From: JAWLHU01 sp041690255
GTDB lineage: Bacteria; Bacillota; Sulfobacillia; Symbiobacteriales; Symbiobacteriaceae
Direction of reading: 5' to 3'
NCBI GenBank assembly: GCA_041690255.1
Contig: JAWLHU010000018.1
Span: 85,901-149,900, forward strand
DNA: 64,000 nucleotides
Under the pieces are notes generated by a model. It saw only the letters and a program-made list of their open reading frames with translations. It searched no databases and was not told where the DNA came from. This document shows, in pieces, positions 25,630 through 33,244 of this stretch. Positions within the stretch are counted from its first letter, which is position 1. Each line of letters starts with the position of its first letter. The position numbers and the translations under genes are program-made.

Positions 25630-26565
25630 ATGCCGATTCGTCCCTTCGTTCCGCAGCAGGATATGGCGGCCATGGTCGCGATCATGAACCAGATCAACCC
25701 GCTGCCCGTCACCGTAGAGGAGCTGCTCAAGCGGGAGCAGCAGGACCCCGAAGGGATGATTCGACTGCGGGTCGTCTTCACCGATCAGCAGGGCGAGGTG
25801 CTGGGCTATGGTGGAGCGGTTCACGTTCCCCACCGCCCAGCCGGCCATTTCACCGTCCGGGTGATCGTCGACCCCGCCGCTCGTTCGCGGGGGATCGGCT
25901 CGGCCCTCTTCGAGGAATCGATGCGGCTCGTGAAGGAGGCCGGGGGCAAGAAGCTGATCGCCTGGTGCCGCGAGGATCACCCCGAGGCGTTCGCGTGGGC
26001 GCAGCGGCGGGGTTTCCGGCTGGACCGGCACGCCTTCGCCTCCACCCTCCCCCTGGCCGCCTTCGACGAGGCCCCCTTCGCTCCAGCGGTCGATGCGGCC
26101 GAAGCCCGGGGCCTCCGCTTCCTCGCTTACGCCGCCGTGCCCGATACCGCTGCGAACCGACGCAAGCTCTACGAGCTGGAAGCGGCGATCGATGCCGACA
26201 TGCCCGGCTTCGAGCCCCCCTTCATGCCCTTCGACGAGTGGGAGAAGGTCATCTTCACGGCCAGTTGGTTCCGGCCCGAGGGGCAGATCATCGCGGCGGA
26301 TGGCGACCGCTGGATCGGCCTGGCCGCGATCGGGCTGCACGGGAGCGTCGCCTACCACAACGGCACCGGCGTCCTCCGTGAGTACCGGGGTCAGCAGGTG
26401 GCGACGGCTCTGAAGGTCCTGGCGATCCGTGCCGCCGGCCGTCTCGGTGCGACCAGCATGCGGACCAACAACGACTCGACCAACGCCCCCATGCTGGCGA
26501 TCAATCGCAAGTTCGGCTACATACCCGAGCCGGGCGAGTACTGGATCGTGCGCGAGGACGGATAA
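25630..26565 (+). CDS. Double-GNAT N-acetyltransferase-like protein
   Basis: 311 residues; AAGGAGG precedes ATG 25630. It has two GNAT domains. The first (about 1-150) contains VRVIVDPAARSRGIGSALFEE, the acetyl-CoA pyrophosphate loop R/Q-x-x-G-x-G/A; the second (about 160-311) contains GTGVLREYRGQQVATALKVLAIR with the same loop. Its C-terminus KFGYIPEPGEYWIVRE and the central WFRPEGQ motif are shared with the 26938 protein. Such double-GNAT proteins include aminoglycoside acetyltransferases and mycothiol synthase; the acceptor here is unknown. Operon with the HAD-like gene. Confidence 0.9.
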   Translation: MPIRPFVPQQDMAAMVAIMNQINPLPVTVEELLKREQQDPEGMIRLRVVFTDQQGEVLGYGGAVHVPHRPAGHFTVRVIVDPAARSRGIGSALFEESMRLVKEAGGKKLIAWCREDHPEAFAWAQRRGFRLDRHAFASTLPLAAFDEAPFAPAVDAAEARGLRFLAYAAVPDTAANRRKLYELEAAIDADMPGFEPPFMPFDEWEKVIFTASWFRPEGQIIAADGDRWIGLAAIGLHGSVAYHNGTGVLREYRGQQVATALKVLAIRAAGRLGATSMRTNNDSTNAPMLAINRKFGYIPEPGEYWIVREDG

Positions 26566-26594
26566 GGTGGGTGCTCACCCGTCTGTAGATGCGA

Positions 26595-26626
26595 AGCGGT
26601 CCGAGCCTTTGGAAGGCCGGACCGCT
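26595..26626. terminator. Intrinsic terminator between convergent genes
   Basis: AGCGGTCCG-A-GCCTT/AAGGC-CGGACCGCT, followed by CTCTGCTTG. It separates the GNAT gene from the minus-strand zinc-ribbon gene ending at 26641. Confidence 0.75.
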
Positions 26627-26640
26627 CTCTGCTTGTAGAC

Positions 26641-26826
26641 CTATCTGGCCGGCAGGCGGCCCGTACCGCCGCACCGCCCACACGAGGCTTCAACCGACAG
26701 CCAGCCCTCGCTGTCGCAGTTGGCACAGGAGCCAAACTGTGGCGGATGCCCATCGCACTGGGGACACCGGTGACTCGTCAGGCTCACACCCGCTCCATCG
26801 CAGGAGCGGCAGATGGACTCTGCCAT
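26641..26826 (-). CDS. DnaJ-type zinc-finger mini-protein
   Basis: 61 residues from ATG 26826 with GGGAGGGAG upstream. It contains four CxxC pairs in DnaJ central-domain style, spaced over the whole protein: CRSCDGAG, CPQCDGHP, CANCDSEG and CGRCGGTG, enough to bind two zinc ions. No J-domain or other module. It lies on the opposite strand between the two paralogous GNAT genes. Proteins of this type in Bacillota are orphan zinc ribbons of unknown role. The gene is short, but the eight evenly spaced cysteines are not expected by chance. Confidence 0.75.
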   Translation of the reverse strand: MAESICRSCDGAGVSLTSHRCPQCDGHPPQFGSCANCDSEGWLSVEASCGRCGGTGRLPAR

Positions 26827-26937
26827 GGCGCTCCCTCCCACCGTCTCGGGGTCTACGCCCTTAGCATGCCCGCCTGTATGAAAGAGCCGCCCTCGAGCGT
26901 CATCCTTCTGAACGCAGCTTGTCAGGAGGATGTCATC

Positions 26938-27873
26938 ATGCAGCTTCGACCCTACCAGCCCGAGACCGACGTCTATCAAGTCGCCGCCATCCTCAGCCAA
27001 TCCAGTCCCGAGCCAATCCTGCCCGAGGAGATGCAGCGCCGCGAGGCCCAACCGATGCCGGGGGTCGTTCGCCAGCGCACCGTTGCCTTGCAGCCCGACG
27101 GAACCGTGGCCGGCTACGCGAACACCACCCATCTCCCGTTCATGCCCGATGGTCGCTTCAGCATCCGGGTGGCGGTCGATCGGGCTCATCAGGGGATGGG
27201 GACCGGTTCTCTTCTGTTCGATGTGGCCATGCGCTTCGCCCGTGAGGCCGGCGCCACATCCCTGGAGGCCTTTTGCCGGGAGGATGACCAGGCTGCTGTC
27301 CGCTTCGCCGCCAAGCGCGGGTTCGCGGTGACGCGACAGAACTTCACCTCCACCCTCGACCTTGCCACCTTCGACGAAAACCCCTTCACCCCAGCGCTTG
27401 CGAGCGCTCAGGCCCGGGGGCTCCGCTTCACCACCTACGCCGACCTCGGCGACTCGCCGGCGACCCGGCAGATGCTTTACGACCTGGAGCAGGCGGTCAG
27501 CCTTGACTTCCCCGGCAATGAGCACGACTTCCCGCCCTTCCCCGTCTGGGAGCGGCTCCTGCTGGGGGCGCCCTGGTTCCGGCCCGAGGGCGTACACCTC
27601 GCCCTGGATGGCGATGCCTGGGTCGGACTCTCAATTCTGGCCTTCCACCCCGACGAAGGGAGCCACTACCTCACCGGCGTGCTCCGCTCCCACCGGGGGC
27701 AGGGGCTCGCCACCGCCCTGAAGCTGCTGGCCATTCGGTCGGCCCTGGCAGCCGGCATCAGCCGGGTGAAGACCCAGAACGACTCCGAGAACGGGCCGAT
27801 GCTCGCCATCAACCGGCGGATGGGATATGTGCCGGAGCCAGGCGACTACTGGCTGGTCCGGGAGAAGGTCTGA
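26938..27873 (+). CDS. Double-GNAT N-acetyltransferase-like protein (paralogue)
   Basis: 311 residues from ATG 26938 (AGGAGGA nine bases upstream). The same two-domain layout as the 25630 protein, with acetyl-CoA loops IRVAVDRAHQGMGTGSLLF and GVLRSHRGQGLATALKLLAIR, and the shared motifs PWFRPEGVH, NDSENGPMLAINRRMGY and PEPGDYWLVRE. The equal lengths and shared C-terminus indicate gene duplication. Between the copies lies the zinc-finger mini-gene on the other strand. Acceptor substrate unknown. Confidence 0.9.
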   Translation: MQLRPYQPETDVYQVAAILSQSSPEPILPEEMQRREAQPMPGVVRQRTVALQPDGTVAGYANTTHLPFMPDGRFSIRVAVDRAHQGMGTGSLLFDVAMRFAREAGATSLEAFCREDDQAAVRFAAKRGFAVTRQNFTSTLDLATFDENPFTPALASAQARGLRFTTYADLGDSPATRQMLYDLEQAVSLDFPGNEHDFPPFPVWERLLLGAPWFRPEGVHLALDGDAWVGLSILAFHPDEGSHYLTGVLRSHRGQGLATALKLLAIRSALAAGISRVKTQNDSENGPMLAINRRMGYVPEPGDYWLVREKV

Positions 27874-27896
27874 AGCTTCATCCAGCGAAATGGAAA

Positions 27897-27922
27897 GGAG
27901 CCACCGTGCTGACGGTGGCTCC
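27897..27922. terminator. Bidirectional terminator
   Basis: GGAGCCACCGT/ACGGTGGCTCC, 11-bp perfect stem with GCTG loop, 23 bases after the GNAT stop and 17 before the end of the amidohydrolase gene. Confidence 0.8.
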
Positions 27923-27938
27923 GACTCGTTCGGAGCGA

Positions 27939-29114
27939 TTATGCGAACTTCGGGTTCTGATAGGCGACCTGGCCGGCGATGATCGTCGCCACGGTCTCGG
28001 TCTTCCACGTATCGAACGGATGGCCGGTGAAGATGGCGATATCCGCCTCCTTGCCGACCTCCAGGCTGCCGACCCGATCGGCCACACCGCAGACCTGGGC
28101 TGCGTTGATCGTGATCGCCTTCAGCGCCTCCAGCTCATCCATGCCGGCCTTGTTGCAGAGAGCGGCGCAGAGCGGCAGGTACTCGGTCGGCGTCACCGGA
28201 TGATCGGTCATAATGCAGGTGAGCAGGCCGGCCCGCTGCATAATCCCGGCAGAACCCCAGATCTTGTTGGCCGTCTCCACCTTACCACGGGCCGACAGGG
28301 TCGGGCCGATCACCACGGCCTTGACGTGCGGTTCCTTCGCCAGCTCATCGGCGATCATGTAGCCCTCGGAGCAGTGTTCAATGATGAGGTCATAGTCGAA
28401 CTCCCGGGCGAAGCGAACGGCGGTCATGATATCATCCTGCCGGTGGGCGTGCATGCGGAGCGGCACCTCCCGGCGGAGGACGGCGGCGACCGGCTCCAGC
28501 CGGGGATCATACTCGGGCGGCTCGGTGCCGTTCTGCTGGGCCAGCTCCTGCTTGCGCACGTACGCCTTCGCCTTGTAGAAGAGCTCCCGGAACGCACCGG
28601 CGACGCCGAGGCGGGTGGCCGCCTTCCCCTTGCCCGAGTAGACCCGCTTCGGGTTCTCACCGAGGGCGCCCTTCAGGGCCGAGAACTCCTTCATGACCAT
28701 CGCCTCGACGGTCGGCCCCCAGGTCCGGAAGGTGCCGGCCTGGCCACCGATCACGTTGGCCGAGCCCGGCGTGATCCAGGCGGCGGTGATGCCCGCCTCC
28801 ACGGCGTCCTTGAAGGCGGGGTCCTGCGGGTTGATCGCGTCGATCGCCCGCACATGTGGGGTGCAAGGGTCAACCGTCTCGTTGGTGTCGTTCCCCTCAA
28901 AGCCAATGTGAAGCTCACTGACACCCAGATGCGAATGCGGTTCAATGATGCCGGGCATGACGAAGCGCCCCTCGGCGTTGATCACCTTCGCCCCCGCCGG
29001 AATCGGTAGGTCGGTACCGATCGCGGCGATCCTGCCGTCCTGGATCAGAATCGATCCCCGCTCAATAATGCCCTGGGTGATGGTATGAATTCGGCCATTC
29101 TGGATCACCAGCAC
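27939..29114 (-). CDS. Amidohydrolase-family metal-dependent hydrolase
   Basis: 391 residues from GTG 29114 (GGGGAG nine bases upstream). Amidohydrolase-superfamily metal site: MPGIIEPHSHLG (HxH), MHAHRQDD, the EHCSEGY His, and the Asp of CIMTDHPVTP. The N- and C-terminal beta-sandwich pieces (INAEGRFVMPG and GSLEVGKEADIAIF) are typical of imidazolonepropionase/adenine-deaminase relatives. The substrate is unknown; many relatives hydrolyse cyclic amides or dipeptides. Divergent from truD. Confidence 0.9.
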   Translation of the reverse strand: MLVIQNGRIHTITQGIIERGSILIQDGRIAAIGTDLPIPAGAKVINAEGRFVMPGIIEPHSHLGVSELHIGFEGNDTNETVDPCTPHVRAIDAINPQDPAFKDAVEAGITAAWITPGSANVIGGQAGTFRTWGPTVEAMVMKEFSALKGALGENPKRVYSGKGKAATRLGVAGAFRELFYKAKAYVRKQELAQQNGTEPPEYDPRLEPVAAVLRREVPLRMHAHRQDDIMTAVRFAREFDYDLIIEHCSEGYMIADELAKEPHVKAVVIGPTLSARGKVETANKIWGSAGIMQRAGLLTCIMTDHPVTPTEYLPLCAALCNKAGMDELEALKAITINAAQVCGVADRVGSLEVGKEADIAIFTGHPFDTWKTETVATIIAGQVAYQNPKFA

Positions 29115-29215
29115 GCTTGAACACTCCCCTGATCGGAAATACTTCACTCTGCGAAGTAAGTATCTCTTCCCCGCTCACCGGGCAAAATCCTGTTGTATAC
29201 GGAAGGATGTCAACC

Positions 29216-30349
29216 ATGCGATTAAAAAGCACCCCCGAGGATTTCATTGTCCGGGAGGCGACCGACCTGCGGATCCGGAAGCAGCCGGCCCCCTACCGGG
29301 TCTACATGCTGGAGAAGACCGGCTGGAACACGGCCGATGCGCTCTCGGCCATCGCCCGGGAGAAGAAGGTCCCCCTGAACAAGTTCGCCTACGGCGGGAA
29401 GAAGGACCGGTACGGCCATACCTACCAGTACGTGACGGTTCAGTGGCCCAAAGACCTCTCCCTCACCACCCCCGCTTACTCTCTCAAGATGTTGGGCTTC
29501 AGCCCCGACCCCATGTCCTCGGCCCGGATCATCGCCAATCGGTTCGAGCTGGTGCTGCGGGAGATCACGGCAGATGAGGCCACGCGGCTGATGACCGGCA
29601 TCGAGCGGGTGAAAGCAGAGGGCTTCCCCAACTACTTCGATGATCAGCGCTTCGGCAGCTACGACCCGGAGCGGGGCTTCAGCGTGGAGAAGATGCTCCA
29701 GGGCAAGTGGGAGGAGGCGCTGGCGATCGCCCTCACCTACTCCTACCCGACGGAGAAGCGGGAGGCGAAGGAGCGGAAGGGGCTGCTCCGGGAGCGCTGG
29801 GGCGACTGGGCGGCCTGCCGGGAAGTCGCGAAGACCAGCTTTGAGATCCGTTGCTTTGACCTGCTGCTCCAGAAGCCCGGCTCGTTCAAGGAGGCCCTGG
29901 TCACCGCCCGGCGCGAAGAGCTGGAGATGTGGGTCTCCGCCTATCAATCTCACCTCTGGAACGAGACCCTCCGGCGGCTGATCGTCTCCGGTCCATCCGT
30001 CCCCGGTGAGGCTGGCCCTTATATCTTCGGGAAGCCCAGCACCCGGCTCCAGGAGATGAAGATCCCCCTGCCCGGACGCGGCATGCGCTTCCCCGACCCG
30101 GAGGCCGGCCTGGTGCTGGAGGAGATCCTGCGGGAGCGCCGGCTCCGGCCCGCAGCTCTGGAGCAGGAGATCCTGCCCGGCCTGGGCATGAAGGCATCGC
30201 CCCGGGAGGCCTGGATCATCCCGCAGTCCTTCTGGTCGGAAGGGCTGCAGCCCGACGAGCGCTACCCGGGGCACTCCAAGCTGGAGGTGCGCTTCACCCT
30301 GCCGAAGGGCTGTTACGCAACGATGATGGTCAAGGGGCTATCTCTCTAA
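29216..30349 (+). CDS. truD: tRNA pseudouridine(13) synthase TruD
   Basis: 377 residues from ATG 29216 (GGAAGGA eight bases upstream). The TruD hallmark is present: the catalytic Asp in KFAYGGKKDRYGHTYQYV, then FPNYFDDQRFGSYDPERGF, and the C-terminal KLEVRFTLPKGCYATMMVK. The enzyme converts U13 of tRNA-Glu (and others) to pseudouridine. TruD is scattered among Bacillota. Monocistronic, closed by a strong hairpin. Confidence 0.95.
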   Translation: MRLKSTPEDFIVREATDLRIRKQPAPYRVYMLEKTGWNTADALSAIAREKKVPLNKFAYGGKKDRYGHTYQYVTVQWPKDLSLTTPAYSLKMLGFSPDPMSSARIIANRFELVLREITADEATRLMTGIERVKAEGFPNYFDDQRFGSYDPERGFSVEKMLQGKWEEALAIALTYSYPTEKREAKERKGLLRERWGDWAACREVAKTSFEIRCFDLLLQKPGSFKEALVTARREELEMWVSAYQSHLWNETLRRLIVSGPSVPGEAGPYIFGKPSTRLQEMKIPLPGRGMRFPDPEAGLVLEEILRERRLRPAALEQEILPGLGMKASPREAWIIPQSFWSEGLQPDERYPGHSKLEVRFTLPKGCYATMMVKGLSL

Positions 30350-30359
30350 GAACGAATTG

Positions 30360-30400
30360 CGCCCCCCTTCCGTCTAATCGGCAGAAGGGGGGCGTTCTCA
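30360..30400 (+). terminator. Terminator of truD that also contains the next gene's ribosome site
   Basis: CGCCCCCCTTC/GAAGGGGGGCG, 11-bp stem (30360-30394), followed by TTCTCA. The AAGGGGGG of the right arm is the ribosome site for the TTG start at 30401, so hairpin formation would hide it. Confidence 0.8.
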
Positions 30401-31285
30401 TTGCGCAGGGTCCGGCGGCTGGTCCCCGTGCTGCTTGTTCTGCTGATCCTGCTGATGGCCCAGGTGCGACCGGCGCCCAGCGTGGAGGCGACCACCTACC
30501 CGTTTCTGGCAGTTCCCCCGAGCGACTTCCTTGCCCTCGCTGAGCAGATTCCGGGCTTCATGGGCCTGCACAGGGAGAACGATGGCGTGATCGTCTCGCT
30601 GCGACCTGGCTCACCGGAGGAGGTGGCCGTGCGGGTAGTCAGCGAGGCGCTGACGATGCCGGTAACGGTCCGGGTGATCACCTGGGAGTTTGCCGACCTC
30701 CACCGCTGGCATACCTACCTGGGAAGCTACGACGGGTACAGTTCCTCCGGGGTGGATGGGCGTGCGGCCCGGATCCGGTTCCATCTCCTCACCACCGATG
30801 CGAAGGAGCGAATGGAGCGGGCGATGCGGGAGGCGGGCATTCCCGGTGAGGCCGTGATCCTGGACCTCCCGCCGGATGCGCTGGACGCCCGGAGGCCACT
30901 GGAGGGCTGTATGCTGGGCAGCATGCCCCCGGAGGGCGGGAAGGAACAGCCGTACCATCTGCGGCTGGAGCCCGTGCCGGTCCGCCCTGGTCAGGGGTTC
31001 GAGCTGTGGGTCGAGGACGGCCCAGCCGACTTGATCCGCGGGGTAGACGCCTACCTGGAATGCTGGGACGGGGACGAGTGGAGCCCTCGATTCACACTCT
31101 TCTCCCGCGGGCCGTCCGCATTGGTCTTCAGTAAGAACATGGTGCTCACGCAGGAAGCCTATTCCGCAGCGGCACCCGGGCGCTTCCGCCTGCCCGAGCG
31201 GCTCTCACCAGGGTGGTACCGGGTTCGTCTCCGTGTCCTGAATGGTACCGCGCGTCATCTCTCGCACGTGATCCGGGTTCGGTAA
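30401..31285 (+). CDS. Uncharacterised secreted protein
   Basis: 294 residues from TTG 30401. Signal peptide 1-30 (LVPVLLVLLILLMAQV core). The mature part is beta-rich with repeated charged motifs; the C-terminal half (about 185-294) has the look of an Ig-like domain, with RPGQGFELWVEDGPADLI and ERLSPGWYRVRLRVLNGTAR. No enzyme motif. Its ribosome site is within the truD terminator stem. The downstream tandem repeat begins right after its TAA. Confidence 0.75.
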   Translation: MRRVRRLVPVLLVLLILLMAQVRPAPSVEATTYPFLAVPPSDFLALAEQIPGFMGLHRENDGVIVSLRPGSPEEVAVRVVSEALTMPVTVRVITWEFADLHRWHTYLGSYDGYSSSGVDGRAARIRFHLLTTDAKERMERAMREAGIPGEAVILDLPPDALDARRPLEGCMLGSMPPEGGKEQPYHLRLEPVPVRPGQGFELWVEDGPADLIRGVDAYLECWDGDEWSPRFTLFSRGPSALVFSKNMVLTQEAYSAAAPGRFRLPERLSPGWYRVRLRVLNGTARHLSHVIRVR

Positions 31286-31633
31286 CTCCGGCGAAGACCG
31301 GACGAAGGCCGGACGAAGATCGGACGACGCCCGTCGAAGACCGACCGAGGCCCGTCGAAGACCGAACGAAGACTGGTCGAAGACTGGACGAAGTCCGTCG
31401 AAGACCGAACGAAGACTGGTCGAAGACTGGTCGAAGACTGGTCGAAGACTGGACGACGCCCATCGAAGACTGGGCGACGCCTATCGAAGACTGGACGACG
31501 CCTATCGAAGACCGAACGACGCCCATCGAAGACTGGACGAAGCCCGTCGAAGACCGAACGAAGACTGGTCGTAGACTGAACGACGCCCGTCGAAGAGTGG
31601 TCGAAGACCGACCGAAGCCCATCGAAGACCGGA
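31286..31633. repeat. Tandem array of 10- and 11-bp units
   Basis: About 33 units such as GAAGACTGGTC (11) and GACGCCCATC (10) in near-continuous succession; the 11+10 pairs give an average of 10.5 bp, the DNA helical repeat. Long ORFs read through on both strands are by-products of the repeat and I do not call them genes. No transposase or inverted ends flank the array. Confidence 0.85.
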
Positions 31634-31672
31634 AGAGGCCCCCACCCCTGACCTCTCGGGATGGGGGCCTCT
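31634..31672. terminator. Hairpin terminator after the NADH dehydrogenase gene
   Basis: GAGGCCCCCA/TGGGGGCCTC with a roughly 15-base loop. It lies four bases beyond the stop at 31676 on the minus strand and at the end of the repeat array on the plus strand. Confidence 0.7.
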
Positions 31673-31675
31673 GCT

Positions 31676-33181
31676 CTACCTCATGGGCGGATTGACCGTC
31701 CTCCCCGCCCCAGGCGCCGGCCGGTACTCCCGGCGCCCAGCCAGGTAGTTGCTCGGGGTCGTGAGCAGCCGCCGGACCAGGGGCATCACCCCGCTGCCCA
31801 TCTCCCAGGCGTGGTGCCCCTCGATCAGATGCTTCACCATCATGGCGGGGAGACCTGCGAAGAGCTCCGAGCCGATCTGCCCTACCCCCTGAGTCTTGCC
31901 CAGGGAGGCGAAGGACCCCTTCCGCCGGAAGGTGAAGGGCTGCTCTGCCCGCCCCCGCAGACGCCTGAGGATATTCTGCCCGGCCATGTGGCCCATCTGC
32001 ACCGCTGCCTGGGCAGTGGGCGGCACCTCCCGCCCTGTCTCCATGTCCATGAACGCGGCCGAGTCGCCCACCAGGTAGATCCGGTCGTCGCTGACTGAGC
32101 GTAGAAAGCGATCGACCCTGCCGCGCCCCTTGGACGTGACCTCCAGCCCGGAACCGGAGAGAACCCCGCTTCCCCGCACACCTCCCGACCAGATCAGGAG
32201 GTCGTACTCCACCGTCTCCCCGGTCTTCAGGTAGATCACCGTATCATCCACCCGGGTGATCGGGTTGCCGGTCATGATCCGGATTCCCTTGGCCTCCAGG
32301 ACGGTGCGCGAGACCTGAACCAGCTCCGGATCGAACCCGGCCATGATCTCAGGCCCAGCCTCCAGCACCGTGAGCTTCAACCGCCCGGGGTGCTCGTCTG
32401 CAAGCTCGCCGGCCACCTCCACCCCCGTCAGGCCGCCGCCCGCGACGACGATCCGCGGGGCCCCGTCGGCGCCCGTCCCTGCGGCGACGAGGGCTTCCAC
32501 TCGCTGGCGCAGCTTCGTCGCCCCCTGCCAGGTACCCACGATCAAGGAGTGCTCCTGCACCCCTGGCAACCCGTAGTACTCCGGATCGCTCCCGAGGGCG
32601 AAGACCAGCAGGTCATAGGAGAGGCGCCCGCCCTCCCGCAACTCCACCTGCCGCTCCTGCGGGTGAATCGCCACCACCTTGTCGACGATCAGCCGCCCCG
32701 GCCGGCGAACAATCCGCTTCAGGGGAATGCGGACCGCATCCTCCGTGGTACCGGCCACATAGGTGTGCAGCTCCGTGGTGAACCAGTGGTGCTTATCGCC
32801 GTTGACCAGGACCAGATCATACTGGCCGCTCAGGTGGTCCTGCATTTCGAGGAAGGCGGTCAGCCCGCCGTATCCCGCACCGAGGACGACGATGCGCGCC
32901 TTTGCATTCGGCTGGGAGCCCGGGTCGGGCTTGGGCTGCGGCGTTTGACCGGGGGGCCGACCCGTTCGGAGACCGCCATCCGAACCCTTCCGTGCTGTCG
33001 ACTCAGGCCCATCCACCAGCCCGGATACGGCGCGAAAGGGCAGCGTCCCCAGCCTTTCGCCCAGGTCCGCTGCCCGCTCCAGGGTCTCACTCTTACCTCG
33101 GACCAGGCGGCGGGTCGCCTTCCACGGAAGGCGGGCCAACGATTCACCCAGTCGCAGTCCACTCCGGAACAGGTCACGCAC
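31676..33181 (-). CDS. Type II NADH dehydrogenase-like FAD oxidoreductase
   Basis: 501 residues from GTG 33181 (AAGGGG eight bases upstream). FAD motif IVVLGAGYGGLTAFLEM (about 97-113), NADH motif IVVAGGGLTGVEVAGELAD, and C-terminal FAD contact YLVGDSAAFMDMETG are typical of NDH-2 (NADH:quinone oxidoreductase). An N-terminal extension of about 90 residues, charged with several Arg and Pro, is not part of the family core; it may be a membrane-binding or targeting region, or may help attach a partner. No membrane segments. The enzyme should pass electrons from NADH to menaquinone without proton pumping. Confidence 0.9.
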   Translation of the reverse strand: MRDLFRSGLRLGESLARLPWKATRRLVRGKSETLERAADLGERLGTLPFRAVSGLVDGPESTARKGSDGGLRTGRPPGQTPQPKPDPGSQPNAKARIVVLGAGYGGLTAFLEMQDHLSGQYDLVLVNGDKHHWFTTELHTYVAGTTEDAVRIPLKRIVRRPGRLIVDKVVAIHPQERQVELREGGRLSYDLLVFALGSDPEYYGLPGVQEHSLIVGTWQGATKLRQRVEALVAAGTGADGAPRIVVAGGGLTGVEVAGELADEHPGRLKLTVLEAGPEIMAGFDPELVQVSRTVLEAKGIRIMTGNPITRVDDTVIYLKTGETVEYDLLIWSGGVRGSGVLSGSGLEVTSKGRGRVDRFLRSVSDDRIYLVGDSAAFMDMETGREVPPTAQAAVQMGHMAGQNILRRLRGRAEQPFTFRRKGSFASLGKTQGVGQIGSELFAGLPAMMVKHLIEGHHAWEMGSGVMPLVRRLLTTPSNYLAGRREYRPAPGAGRTVNPPMR

Positions 33182-33244
33182 GATGGGCACCCCTTCAGTA
33201 CGGTAGTACTGCTAGCTTGCCCGGTCGGCGGAAAATCTTGTGCG

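Noticed and set aside
26827..27597. Long minus-strand ORF opposite the second GNAT gene
   Set aside because: Only its last 61 codons have a ribosome site and a family signature; the rest mirrors the GNAT gene.
31146..31695. Two long ORFs, one on each strand, through the 10/11-bp array
   Set aside because: Both are low-complexity translations of the tandem repeat and depend on its lack of stops; no ribosome sites.
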